A stretch of DNA of 64,000 nucleotides from an uncultured Lachnospiraceae bacterium (GTDB taxonomy: Bacteria; Bacillota; Clostridia; Lachnospirales; Lachnospiraceae): positions 42,188-106,187 of the forward strand of contig CAJTSL010000005.1 in the NCBI GenBank assembly GCA_910578845.1, written 5' to 3'. The translations under genes were made by a program, and so were the position numbers. Below, piece after piece: positions 16,085 to 25,203 of the stretch; positions within the stretch are counted from its first letter, which is position 1, and each line of letters opens with the position of its first letter. The notes beneath the pieces were generated by a model, which worked only from the letters and a program-made list of their open reading frames with translations, was not told the DNA's origin and searched no databases.

Positions 16085-17212
16085 ATGATAAATTTTAATG
16101 TTCCGCCTTTTACGGGAAAAGAACTGGAATATATGCAGGAAGCGATCCGGAATCAGAAAATCTGTGGCGATGGCCCTTTTACCCATAAATGCAGCGAATG
16201 GATTGAAAAGCAGACAAAAACGGCTAAATGCCTATTGACGACGTCCTGTACCCACGCGACGGAGATGGCGGCGCTTTTAGCCAATATCAAGGAAGGGGAT
16301 GAGGTCATCCTTCCGTCCTATACTTTTGTCTCTACGGCAGATGCGTTTGTGCTGCGTGGAGCGACGGCAGTTTTCGTTGATATCAGGCCGGATACGATGA
16401 ATATGGATGAAACGCTGATTGAGGACGCGATTACGGATCGGACGAAAGTTATCGCTCCGGTGCATTACGCAGGCGTAGGCTGCGAGATGGATGCGATCAT
16501 GGAGATTGCAGAAAGACATCATCTGATGGTGGTAGAGGATGCAGCACAGTGTATCATGGCATCGTATAAAGGGCGTGCACTGGGGACATTTGGTGATTTT
16601 GGATGCTTCAGTTTCCATGAGACGAAGAATGTCAGCATGGGAGAAGGCGGGGCATTGTTGATCCGCGATGGGAAATATATTGAAGAAGCAGAGATTTTGC
16701 GGGAAAAGGGAACGGACAGGAGCAAATATTTCAGAGGGCAGGTTGATAAATACCGTTGGCAAAACTACGGCTCTTCTTATCTGCCAAGCGATATGAATGC
16801 CGGATATCTGTACGCGCAGTTAGAGCTTGCGAGCGAAATCATGCAGGCGAGAATGGCAAGATGGGAACAGTATAGGGAGCTTCTTGCGCCGCTTGCCGAA
16901 GAAGGCAAGATTGAGCTGCCGCACATTCCCGAGCATTGTGAGCACAATGCGCATATGTTCTATATTAAGACAAAGGACTTAGAAGAGAGGAGCAGGCTGG
17001 ATGCTTTTCTCAAAGAAAAAGAAATCTTGCCGGCATCCCATTATGTACCGTTACATTCTGCGCCGGCGGGATTAAAGTTCGGACGCTTCCATGGGGAGGA
17101 CAAGTATACGACGAAAGAGAGCGAGAGGCTTCTGAGGTTACCGATGTTCTATAAGCTGACTGCGGACGAAGTAGAATATATAACGGAGCAGGTGAAAGCG
17201 TTTTACCGATGA
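16085..17212 (+). CDS. wecE: dTDP-4-amino-4,6-dideoxygalactose transaminase WecE
   Basis: A 375-residue DegT/DnrJ/EryC1 aminotransferase. Near-diagnostic WecE segments are CGDGPFTHKC, LLTTSCTHATEMAALL, LPSYTFVSTADAFVLRGA, VDIRPDTMNMDETLIEDAI, APVHYAGVGCEMD and CFSFHETKN, the last holding the PLP lysine. WecE converts dTDP-4-keto-6-deoxyglucose to dTDP-4-amino-4,6-dideoxygalactose. GGAG stands seven bases before the ATG at 16085, which also gives the family-like start MINFNVPPF. RmlA and RmlB, needed for the substrate, are not in this window. The GNAT gene at 19085 may acetylate the product. Confidence 0.88.
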   Translation: MINFNVPPFTGKELEYMQEAIRNQKICGDGPFTHKCSEWIEKQTKTAKCLLTTSCTHATEMAALLANIKEGDEVILPSYTFVSTADAFVLRGATAVFVDIRPDTMNMDETLIEDAITDRTKVIAPVHYAGVGCEMDAIMEIAERHHLMVVEDAAQCIMASYKGRALGTFGDFGCFSFHETKNVSMGEGGALLIRDGKYIEEAEILREKGTDRSKYFRGQVDKYRWQNYGSSYLPSDMNAGYLYAQLELASEIMQARMARWEQYRELLAPLAEEGKIELPHIPEHCEHNAHMFYIKTKDLEERSRLDAFLKEKEILPASHYVPLHSAPAGLKFGRFHGEDKYTTKESERLLRLPMFYKLTADEVEYITEQVKAFYR

Positions 17213-17226
17213 AAGGAATATCGTTC

Positions 17227-19047
17227 ATGAGAAACCACCGTTTTGGGGAAAAATATGAAAATGGTATCTTAATGGTGTTGACTATTGCGGTCAACATGGC
17301 GTTTCTTAGTGCCGGATTTGGCTATTTTTATGACTTAAACGATGATATGCTGATGAAAGATATTATGGCAGGCGTCTATTCGGGGATACCGGATGGGCAC
17401 AATATGCAGACATTATATATTTTGGGGATGTTGATTAGTTTGTGTTACAGATTATGCCGGGAATTTCCCTGGTATGGTCTGTTTCTGCTTTTATGCCAGA
17501 TGGGCAGTCTCTGTCTTATAGGAGACCGGTTACTGTATTTTTGTAGGAAAAAGTGGGAAAAAGCAGGTTGTATGCTGCTTGTAACGGTATTCTTCTGGGG
17601 CGTATTATTGCCGCATATGACGGCGCTGCATTATACTTATACGAGTGCAATGCTAGCGGCATCAGCGCTTTTTTGCTTTATCATGACGCCGGATGGCCTT
17701 GCGCCGGGATCGTTCATCCGATGGAATATCCCTTCTATTTTGTTTGTGATCCTGGCTTACCAGATAAGGACAGAGATGTTATTGCTTGTTCTGCCGTTGA
17801 TTGGTCTTGCGGGACTGTTCCGATGGGGCGAGGAAGAGAAAATATGGCAGCAGAAAAATTTCTGCCAGTATGGCATTATCCTTGGCAGCATCGTGATTGG
17901 GATGTTGATCAGCAGGTTAATAGACTTTGCGGCATATGGGAGTGAAGATTGGCAAAAGTTCCTTACCTTTTTCGAGAAAAGGACGGAGATCTATGATTAT
18001 CATATGGATGTCGTCACGAGCGGGGAACATGCAGGATACTTGCGATCCATTGGTTTGGAGGATGCGCGGCAGGAACTGCTAGCCAATTATAATTTTGGGC
18101 TGGATGAAGAAATTGACGAAGAAGTTTTGAGTGAAATTGCCGATTATGCAATGTCTATGCCTTCTGACAGGATAAGGGCGGCAGATATTGCCAAGGCGTT
18201 TTGGCTCTCTTGTTATCGGACAGTACATGACGTAGACGCGCCTTATGGCAGGCTGGCGGTTTACGGATATTTGGGCGTTGCGTTCATCGGGATCTGTAAT
18301 GCTTTGTCAGAAAGAGAACGCCCGAAGAGGTGGGCGTTTCTATGGGAACTTCTTGCATTGGGAGCGGTCAGGACGCTTCTGTGGATGTTCCTTTTGCTTA
18401 GGGGGAGATATCCGGTAAGGGTCACACATTCTCTTTGCCTGGCGGAAACTGTACTTTTGCTTGGCATGTTGTGCAGAGGGTTTATCCGGTTTAGGAAAAC
18501 AGGGGCGTACCGGCAGGGGACGTCCGGGCAGGAGGCATATAAGCGGGAACGGATGTACCAGGTTATGCAAAACGGCGGGCTGGCATTGATTCCCATATTT
18601 GCTTTATTATGCGCAGCATATTTTCCGAAGAACGTTGAAAATGCCAGGGCGGATATGGCGGCGAAATCGTTGGCGCATCAGAGCCATCTTGAAGTAGAAC
18701 GTTACTGCAAGGCGCATCCGGGGAATTTCTATTTCCTTGATGTGTATTCAACGGTAGGATTCTCGCAGAAAGTCTTCCAGGATGTGGACAATACAGTGGC
18801 AAATTATGATATGATGGGCGGATGGATTTGCAAGAGCCCTCTTTATCAAGAGAAATTGGCATGGTTTGGCATGACGTCAATGGAAGAGGCGCTGCTTCAT
18901 GACGATACCGTATTTTTTATCATCGGACAGGGAGAGGATGCATGGTGGCTGCCTGCGTATTATGAAGAGAAAGGAATTGCCGTCGATATGCGGCAGGTAG
19001 ACTCGATTGCCGGCGCATACGAGGTTTGGAAGGTTATTAGCAAATAA
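17227..19047 (+). CDS. Large polytopic membrane protein, GT-C-like
   Basis: About 606 residues with a dozen membrane helices and a soluble C-terminal part. After helix one there is an acidic loop GYFYDLNDDMLMKDIMAG, as expected for a GT-C active-site loop. The C-terminal tail has no recognised motif. An ATG at 17209 overlaps the wecE stop; AAAGGA nine bases before 17227 supports the shorter form. The family was not identified. It probably transfers a sugar from undecaprenyl phosphate outside the membrane, judging from context and topology only. Confidence 0.55.
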   Translation: MRNHRFGEKYENGILMVLTIAVNMAFLSAGFGYFYDLNDDMLMKDIMAGVYSGIPDGHNMQTLYILGMLISLCYRLCREFPWYGLFLLLCQMGSLCLIGDRLLYFCRKKWEKAGCMLLVTVFFWGVLLPHMTALHYTYTSAMLAASALFCFIMTPDGLAPGSFIRWNIPSILFVILAYQIRTEMLLLVLPLIGLAGLFRWGEEEKIWQQKNFCQYGIILGSIVIGMLISRLIDFAAYGSEDWQKFLTFFEKRTEIYDYHMDVVTSGEHAGYLRSIGLEDARQELLANYNFGLDEEIDEEVLSEIADYAMSMPSDRIRAADIAKAFWLSCYRTVHDVDAPYGRLAVYGYLGVAFIGICNALSERERPKRWAFLWELLALGAVRTLLWMFLLLRGRYPVRVTHSLCLAETVLLLGMLCRGFIRFRKTGAYRQGTSGQEAYKRERMYQVMQNGGLALIPIFALLCAAYFPKNVENARADMAAKSLAHQSHLEVERYCKAHPGNFYFLDVYSTVGFSQKVFQDVDNTVANYDMMGGWICKSPLYQEKLAWFGMTSMEEALLHDDTVFFIIGQGEDAWWLPAYYEEKGIAVDMRQVDSIAGAYEVWKVISK

Positions 19048-19084
19048 CCGACTGGAAAATATAGGAGATGGGAGTAGGCTCTAT

Positions 19085-19615
19085 ATGAAAGAAACCATGC
19101 AGGAAGAAGAAAAGCAGATTTATCTGCGGCTGATGCAGGAAACCGATACGGACAATATCGTCGCGTGGAGGAATAATCCGCGTGTACGGCATAATTTTAT
19201 CTATCAGGATTTATTTACGGCGCAGGGGCATTTGAACTGGATCCGGACGCAAGTAGAGCCCGGTCATGTAGTACAGTTCATCATTTGTGAGAAAACGTCC
19301 GGGCGTGCAGTGGGAAGCGTCTATATCAGGGATATTGACAGAGAGAATAAATGGGCGGAATACGGGATTTTCATTGGAGAAGACGATGCGGTAGGAAAAG
19401 GGTATGGTACACAGGCTGCAAGGGAAATGATTTCGTACGCATTTTCGGAATTACCGTTGGAGGCGCTATATTTAAGGGTCTTTGCGGATAATGCCGGAGC
19501 GAGGAAAAGTTATGAAAAAGCGGGATTTCGGCTGTTGCCCGGCAGGCAGGATGAGGTTGATACAAAAGATGGCGTCAGGAAAGTAATCTTCTATGGGATT
19601 GAGAAAGAAACATAA
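19085..19615 (+). CDS. GNAT acetyltransferase (RimL/PseH-like, amino sugar candidate)
   Basis: A 176-residue GNAT protein. The N-terminal part has IYLRLMQETDTDNIVAWRNN followed by VRHNF, a pattern shared with PseH-type sugar N-acetyltransferases. The acetyl-CoA loop is GKGYGTQAAREM, and the C-terminal LRVFADNAGARKSYEKAGF is the usual RimJ/RimL ending. A frame extension to 19007 overlaps the previous gene, but the ATG at 19085 follows GGGAG. Its place after wecE suggests it acetylates dTDP-4-amino-4,6-dideoxygalactose; it could also be the missing PseH for the pseudaminic acid pathway. Sequence alone does not separate these. Confidence 0.75.
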   Translation: MKETMQEEEKQIYLRLMQETDTDNIVAWRNNPRVRHNFIYQDLFTAQGHLNWIRTQVEPGHVVQFIICEKTSGRAVGSVYIRDIDRENKWAEYGIFIGEDDAVGKGYGTQAAREMISYAFSELPLEALYLRVFADNAGARKSYEKAGFRLLPGRQDEVDTKDGVRKVIFYGIEKET

Positions 19616-19668
19616 GAGGGTATATTCAGAGGGAGCATTGCGCATAAAAGGAGTAGAGAGGCGGGCAT

Positions 19669-20604
19669 ATGAGTCAATTAATTAGTTTTGTGATACCATG
19701 CTACCGTTCGGCAAAGACAATCCGGAATGTGGTGGAGGAAGTAAGCGCAGCCATGGAAGGGTTAAAACAGTACCGGTATGAGATTATTTTGGTAAACGAC
19801 GGTTCCCCGGATGAGACATTTGAAGTGATCCGCAGCATTTGTGAGAAGAGAAAGGAAATTTGCGGCGTCAACCTTGCTAAGAATTTCGGGCAGCATGCGG
19901 CTCTGATGGCAGGGTTTCGGCGTGTGCACGGCGATATTGTCGTATGCTTGGATGACGATGGGCAAACGCCTGCGGATGAGGTGGGCAAGCTGCTTGGCAA
20001 AATAGAAGAAGGCTATGATGCCGTTTATGCCAGATATGAACATAAACAGCATTCCCTTTTCCGTAATTTCGGCAGTAAAGTCAATGAATGGATGACAAGG
20101 ATCATGCTGGGGAAGCCGAAGGAATTATATATATCGAGTTATTTTGCAGTGAAAAGATTCGTTGTGGATGAGATGGCGCGGTATGAGAACCCATATCCCT
20201 ATGTCATAGGGCTGCTCCTGCGTACGACGAACAAGGTGGCCAATGTGGATGTGAAACACAGGGAGAGGGAAGTCGGGGTGTCCGGTTATACGCTAGGGAA
20301 ACTGCTGGCGCTCTGGTTTAATGGGTTTACGGCATTTAGCATCAAGCCGCTGCGGATTGCTACGGCGCTCGGCGCTTTTGTAGCGGGGGCAGGATTTTTG
20401 TATGGGATTTATACGGTGATTAAGAAGTTTGTCAACCCGGACGTCGTGATCGGCTTCAGTTCCCTGATGTCGGCGATTGTCTTTATCGGGGGTATGATTA
20501 TGTTAATGCTTGGCATCATTGGGGAATATATCGGCAGGATCTATATCTCGCTGAATAATTCTCCGCAGTATGTGGTCAGAGAGTGTGTCGATGAAAGAGA
20601 ATGA
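19669..20604 (+). CDS. GtrB/ArnC-like undecaprenyl-phosphate glycosyltransferase (GT2)
   Basis: A 311-residue GT2 enzyme. The GT-A domain has SFVIPCYRSAKTI, ILVNDGSPDET, LAKNFGQHAALMAGF and the DxD-type LDDDGQTP. Two membrane helices follow at about residues 228-250 and 262-288, ending in GEYIGRIYISLNNSPQYVV, which is the standard GtrB/DPM1-type tail. It would load a sugar from a nucleotide sugar onto undecaprenyl phosphate in the cytoplasm, to be flipped by the GtrA protein at 12518 and used by one of the GT-C proteins. The next gene starts inside its 3' end. Confidence 0.86.
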   Translation: MSQLISFVIPCYRSAKTIRNVVEEVSAAMEGLKQYRYEIILVNDGSPDETFEVIRSICEKRKEICGVNLAKNFGQHAALMAGFRRVHGDIVVCLDDDGQTPADEVGKLLGKIEEGYDAVYARYEHKQHSLFRNFGSKVNEWMTRIMLGKPKELYISSYFAVKRFVVDEMARYENPYPYVIGLLLRTTNKVANVDVKHREREVGVSGYTLGKLLALWFNGFTAFSIKPLRIATALGAFVAGAGFLYGIYTVIKKFVNPDVVIGFSSLMSAIVFIGGMIMLMLGIIGEYIGRIYISLNNSPQYVVRECVDERE

Positions 20605-22435
20605 ATTGCAGATTAGACTGAAATTGAATATTTTTGCTTTTTTGATTGCAACGGCCGGAACACTATGCTTTCCGCAGATCATGAACTTAAAGGAGAATAC
20701 GCTGGGCTTTACGAACAGCATTTTCTCGGTGTTTGTCTGGCTTTTGTCTTTTTATGCCGTTAATTTATCATTGCATACGATTGACTTAGCGGATAAGAGG
20801 GGATGGAAGATAGCAGGCATATTGTCATTCTTGTTTACGGCGGCGATGCTTTTTGGCGTTAGGCTGGAAGCGGAAGGAAATGTGAATTTTAAAGACTGGC
20901 GGCTTTGGGTCACGTTGCCGGTCTTGACCTGTTTTTTTGTGATCTTAGTACGAAAATCCTGGAATTTCCTGGGGAATGTGGAGAGAAAGAAGGAAACGTA
21001 TGCGTCATATGTAAAAATATCCGCGGCTCCAATGGGGGCAAGGGCGCTCAGGCATCCTAATGTTCTGGCATTTGTATTCTTGTTTCTATGCTGGCTGCCG
21101 GTTCTCCTGGCCGTATATCCGGGATTTTTCGTTTATGATGCGCAAGATGAGTATTTGCAGGTTGCGTCCAGGACCTTTACGACGCACCACCCGCTCGTGC
21201 ATGTACTGATGTTAGGCGGCATTATCTGTGCGGTCCATAAAGTAACGGATTCCTATAATCTGGGGATTGCCTGCTATACGGTTGTACAGATGTTTTTGAC
21301 AGCGGGAGGATTTACCGTCTTGTTAGCTTATTTTCGGCAAAGAAAGGTGTCTAAGATTATCCGTATCCTTGCATTGCTCTACTTTGCGCTGTTCCCTGTG
21401 ATTGTCATGTTTACGTTATGCTCGGCAAAGGATGCTGTCTTTACGACGGCGCTGCTTTTGCTATTGGTATGCATGTTGGAGATGGGACGTTCGCCGGAGC
21501 GGTTCTTTGCTTCCCCAAAGGGCATGGCATTTTTTGTTGTCAGTGCGCTCACAATGCTTTTATTCCGTAAAAACGGCGTCTATGCTTTTGTCTTCATGGT
21601 GCCCGTGCTGCTATTCTTTCATAAGAAACACCGGAAAAAAATGGGCATGCTGCTTGGCATTATCTTTGCCCTGTATTTTCTGGTCAATAGTTCGTTAACG
21701 ATCCTCCTGCATGCCCAGAATGAGGAGAACCAGGAAATCCTGACTGTGCCGATCCAACAGCTTTCCAGAACTTATAAATTTAATAAAGAAGTATTTTCCG
21801 ATGAGCAAATTAGGACTTTACATGAGATTTTGCCGGAAGAAGCATTGGTGCTATATAATCCGAAGCTTTCCGATCCGGTCAAATATCATTTCCGGAATGC
21901 GGCTTTTACGAAGGACAAATCAAAATATTTGAAGTTATGGATAGAAATCGGTTTGAAAAAGCCGTTATCTTATATCAATGCGTGGCTTGCCAACTCCTAT
22001 GGGTTCTGGTATCCTGACACGGTGATTGACGTTTATTCGGGCAATACGGTCTTTACGTTTACGTATCGGGACAGTTCCTATTTTGGCTATGAAGTAGAAG
22101 AACCTGGCTACAGGGACAGCAAGATTCCCTGGCTGGATGAGGCATACCGGAGGCTGTCATTAGAAGTGGAACAGGAGAAGATGCCTATTATATCAATGTT
22201 GTACTCTCCTGGCGGGATGTTCTGGTGTTTTGCATTTGTATGCAGTTATGTGTTCTACCGGAAGAAATATCATATTCTGATCCCTTATCTATTGGTATTG
22301 CTTATTTGGATGACTGTGCTGCTTGGGCCGACATATCTGCCAAGATATGTTTTGATCTTCTGGTTTGGGCTGCCTCTTTTTGCGGCAATTGCCATAGAGG
22401 AAGAAAAGTTTGCCACAGAGGAAAAAACTGCATAA
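20591..22435 (+). CDS. DUF6020-like polytopic membrane protein (copy 1)
   Basis: About 614 residues with roughly fourteen helices. The segment VYPGFFVYDAQDEYLQ followed by THHPLVHVLMLGG matches the DUF6020 type (YPG/YPTxxxxDxxxQ, then HHPxxHTxxxG), shared with the gene at 39883. The conserved Asp in an outside loop after a helix fits a GT-C-like transferase; no activity is proven for this group. AGAGAG before the ATG at 20591 favours that start over 20570; it overlaps the GT2 stop by 14 bp, so the pair is translationally coupled. It is a good candidate acceptor-side partner of the GtrB enzyme. Confidence 0.65.
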   Translation: MKENELQIRLKLNIFAFLIATAGTLCFPQIMNLKENTLGFTNSIFSVFVWLLSFYAVNLSLHTIDLADKRGWKIAGILSFLFTAAMLFGVRLEAEGNVNFKDWRLWVTLPVLTCFFVILVRKSWNFLGNVERKKETYASYVKISAAPMGARALRHPNVLAFVFLFLCWLPVLLAVYPGFFVYDAQDEYLQVASRTFTTHHPLVHVLMLGGIICAVHKVTDSYNLGIACYTVVQMFLTAGGFTVLLAYFRQRKVSKIIRILALLYFALFPVIVMFTLCSAKDAVFTTALLLLLVCMLEMGRSPERFFASPKGMAFFVVSALTMLLFRKNGVYAFVFMVPVLLFFHKKHRKKMGMLLGIIFALYFLVNSSLTILLHAQNEENQEILTVPIQQLSRTYKFNKEVFSDEQIRTLHEILPEEALVLYNPKLSDPVKYHFRNAAFTKDKSKYLKLWIEIGLKKPLSYINAWLANSYGFWYPDTVIDVYSGNTVFTFTYRDSSYFGYEVEEPGYRDSKIPWLDEAYRRLSLEVEQEKMPIISMLYSPGGMFWCFAFVCSYVFYRKKYHILIPYLLVLLIWMTVLLGPTYLPRYVLIFWFGLPLFAAIAIEEEKFATEEKTA

Positions 22436-22436
22436 G

Positions 22437-22465
22437 TTGTAAAATCTTTGTAATTGTGGTACACT
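22437..22465 (+). promoter_or_regulatory. Sigma-A type promoter before the Wzy_C gene
   Basis: TTGTAA at 22437-22442 and TACACT at 22460-22465 have a 17-bp spacer. A 170-bp purine-rich leader follows before the ATG at 22636; no other feature is seen in it. Confidence 0.55.
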
Positions 22466-22635
22466 AATCTGTGCTTTGTAAGACAGTATGCTGATAAAAC
22501 GGGAGAAACGGTTATCTTAGGGACAGGCAGGGAAGCTGGGAGAAACGGGAAAATCAGTAAAAAGAGCAGAAACTAAGGAAATAAAAATAGAGAGAATAAG
22601 GAAAATGTGGAAAAACAGAAAGCGTTGGAACAGGC

Positions 22636-25203
22636 ATGAATAAGATTATCAATAGATATCAGGCAATTTATGGGACAGTCTGGATTATCATCTGCTGTGT
22701 GATCATTAGTTTGTGGCCGCTTCGTCTCGTGACGGAGAGGGTGATTTCCGGCAGTAACCAACAGATGTCCATGCAATCCGAGGCAATTACATCAGATTAT
22801 GTTGTCGAGCAGATGTTCGTGGCACAGTATGACCAGTTACAGAAGATCAGAGTATATCTTTTGAATGAGTCGGCGGGAGAACAGTTTAACTTTGTCCTGC
22901 GGGACGCTTCGAGGCAGGTTCTGATGCAGCAGGTCATCTCTACGGATGAAATGGAGGAGATGCCGGGATTTTGCACGATACAGGTCAATCAGGACACGCA
23001 GGTGGGCAGCGCCTATTATTATCAGCTTCAGGGGATTTCGAGTGACTTCTACGTAGCGTATGAGGACACGGCAAGCTCAGGGACGATTTATAACGGCACG
23101 TTATATTATGGCAATGTAGAGGACACGGAACACAACATTATTACAGAATATGAATATAAAATCCCGCTTCGAAAGGGTAAGACGCTGGTGTGCGACATCC
23201 TGCTTATCCTGACAGGGATCGCGGTTAGTTTCTTAGCCGGGAAGTATTACAAACGCTATCCGGAGCGTAACCGTCTGCTGACGGTGGAAACGGTCTGGAA
23301 ACGGGTTGCGGGCCCGGTGGTGATTGTGGCTGCGCTTGTTGGGATTGTCGCAATCTATCCTTGTAAATTGTTCTCTGAATATGCAGAGAATAATCTGTTC
23401 CTGATAGCAGGCGTATGCCTGATAGCAGGTATTTTGCTCTATGGCATTTACCATACGAGGCTTCACAAAAGCCATGACATGGGTCTTGCCGTTCTTCAGG
23501 ATAAATGGGCAGACTATTTGCAGACGGCGTGCTATGCGCTTGCAATCCAGGCGGGGGTGCATTATCTGAATGGGCTCTATGAGCTGCATCATACGATCGC
23601 ATACCGCGAGATGCTGATCTGGCTTGGGCTTGCGATTGTGACGACTTATAAGAGGAAAGAGATTTTCCATCTTATCAATCTGGTTTATCTGGTGACGGCA
23701 GCGGTCATTGGGTATTATTATTATCAGAGCCAGTTGGCGCTTTTGCCTGATGCGACAGACGAAGAGATCCAGGCAATCCGCCTGACCGTTTATGCAGGGG
23801 TGATCGCAGGCATTGTGATCATCAATACGGTCTCCATATTGGTGAGGCGCTGCTTTAGCAAGATTTCCAAGAGGAATTTCAGCTTCCTGTATATGGGAGT
23901 GATGGCGTTATTTTTCATTCTCATATTGATATACAGGAATACGAGGGGATGGCCTATTTATCTGGTATGCGCTTATTCGTTATATTACTTGCGCATGGCG
24001 GTATGGGAGAAGAAGGAGAGGCTTCTGCCTAACTTATGTAATGGCATTTTATTGCATTTTCTGGTCATGACAGGCTATTGCCTGCTTCATAGGCCATATA
24101 TGTTTTATGAATATTACCGTTATCCGTTTGTATTCCATACGGTGACGATTTCGGCGGTATACCTTTCCCTGGTAGTATGTGCGGCATTGGTGAAGTTGTT
24201 AGATGCCTACCGCAGAGAGCAGAAACTCTCCTTTATCTGGAAAGAACTGACAGTGTTTGGCATGGCGTCCGTTTATTTAATTTTTACATTGTCGCGGACA
24301 GGTTATCTGGCTATTTTGGTAACAGCGCTTATTATCATACCTTCGGTGACGCTTGGCATGCGAAAGAAGATAAAATCTTTACTTGTCATTACGGCGATGA
24401 TGTTTGCAAGTGTAGTACTTTGTTTTCCCGCGGTCTTTAGCGCGCAGCGTATCGTGCCTGCAATCGTGGCGGAGCCGGAAACGATGGAGATCGAGAAGCT
24501 TCCGGATGAAATTATGCATGGCAGGGACTTAGATTCTAATTATTATATGACGATCCGCAGGTTCCTTCATGTATTTGAACTGAAAGTGCTTGGCATTCCG
24601 GAAGAGGAATGTATCAATCAGTATAAAACTGCAAAAGATGATAGGGTAGGAAGCGACGGCTATGCCTTGGTAGATCGTATGCTAGTAGCTTCCGCCGATT
24701 TATCCGGTGGGGAAATACCGGATGGGAGCGAACCGGAAGAAGCGTATAGCGATGCGGAGAAATATACGAACGGCCGGCTTGATATTTTCCGTCTGTATTG
24801 GGAGAACCGCAATATGGAGGGACATGATGAAATGGGCATCACTTTGCCGGACGGTTCCCTCATCGTGCATGCGCATAATATTTATCTACAGACAATGTAT
24901 GACTTTGGCATTCCCATCGGGATCGTATTTATCTTGTTTGGGTTATGCACTTTAATCTATGCAGCAGTTTATTATAAGAAGAGAAAAGATGATAGAAGAT
25001 GTAGTATATTGCCACTTGCGCTTTTGCTCTTATTTGCAGTGGCGGGAATTACAGAGTGGATCTTCCATCCGTGTTATCCAATCACATTCTGTCTGTTATT
25101 GTCACTCGCGCCGCTTTTGACTGATGTGAGGTTTGGAGAGAAATACGCAGACGTAAGAAGAGAGAATGGTCATAAACATGAAAAAGAAAAGAAAACCGTT
25201 TAA
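22636..25203 (+). CDS. O-antigen ligase/polymerase-like (Wzy_C) membrane protein
   Basis: An 855-residue protein. One N-terminal helix is followed by a beta-rich outside region (residues about 40-185), then about twelve helices. Near residue 553 the segment LSRTGYLAILVTAL recalls the SRxxxxxL/G motif of O-antigen ligases, and near 735 the outside loop ends in VHAHNIYLQTMYDFGIPIG, the H-N-x-x-L-x-x-x-x-x-x-G core of the Wzy_C family. The family includes WaaL ligases, polymerases and PglL-type protein O-glycosylases. Here it may polymerise the repeat or pass the finished glycan to its acceptor. The unusual N-terminal outside domain could bind the acceptor. Confidence 0.75.
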   Translation: MNKIINRYQAIYGTVWIIICCVIISLWPLRLVTERVISGSNQQMSMQSEAITSDYVVEQMFVAQYDQLQKIRVYLLNESAGEQFNFVLRDASRQVLMQQVISTDEMEEMPGFCTIQVNQDTQVGSAYYYQLQGISSDFYVAYEDTASSGTIYNGTLYYGNVEDTEHNIITEYEYKIPLRKGKTLVCDILLILTGIAVSFLAGKYYKRYPERNRLLTVETVWKRVAGPVVIVAALVGIVAIYPCKLFSEYAENNLFLIAGVCLIAGILLYGIYHTRLHKSHDMGLAVLQDKWADYLQTACYALAIQAGVHYLNGLYELHHTIAYREMLIWLGLAIVTTYKRKEIFHLINLVYLVTAAVIGYYYYQSQLALLPDATDEEIQAIRLTVYAGVIAGIVIINTVSILVRRCFSKISKRNFSFLYMGVMALFFILILIYRNTRGWPIYLVCAYSLYYLRMAVWEKKERLLPNLCNGILLHFLVMTGYCLLHRPYMFYEYYRYPFVFHTVTISAVYLSLVVCAALVKLLDAYRREQKLSFIWKELTVFGMASVYLIFTLSRTGYLAILVTALIIIPSVTLGMRKKIKSLLVITAMMFASVVLCFPAVFSAQRIVPAIVAEPETMEIEKLPDEIMHGRDLDSNYYMTIRRFLHVFELKVLGIPEEECINQYKTAKDDRVGSDGYALVDRMLVASADLSGGEIPDGSEPEEAYSDAEKYTNGRLDIFRLYWENRNMEGHDEMGITLPDGSLIVHAHNIYLQTMYDFGIPIGIVFILFGLCTLIYAAVYYKKRKDDRRCSILPLALLLLFAVAGITEWIFHPCYPITFCLLLSLAPLLTDVRFGEKYADVRRENGHKHEKEKKTV

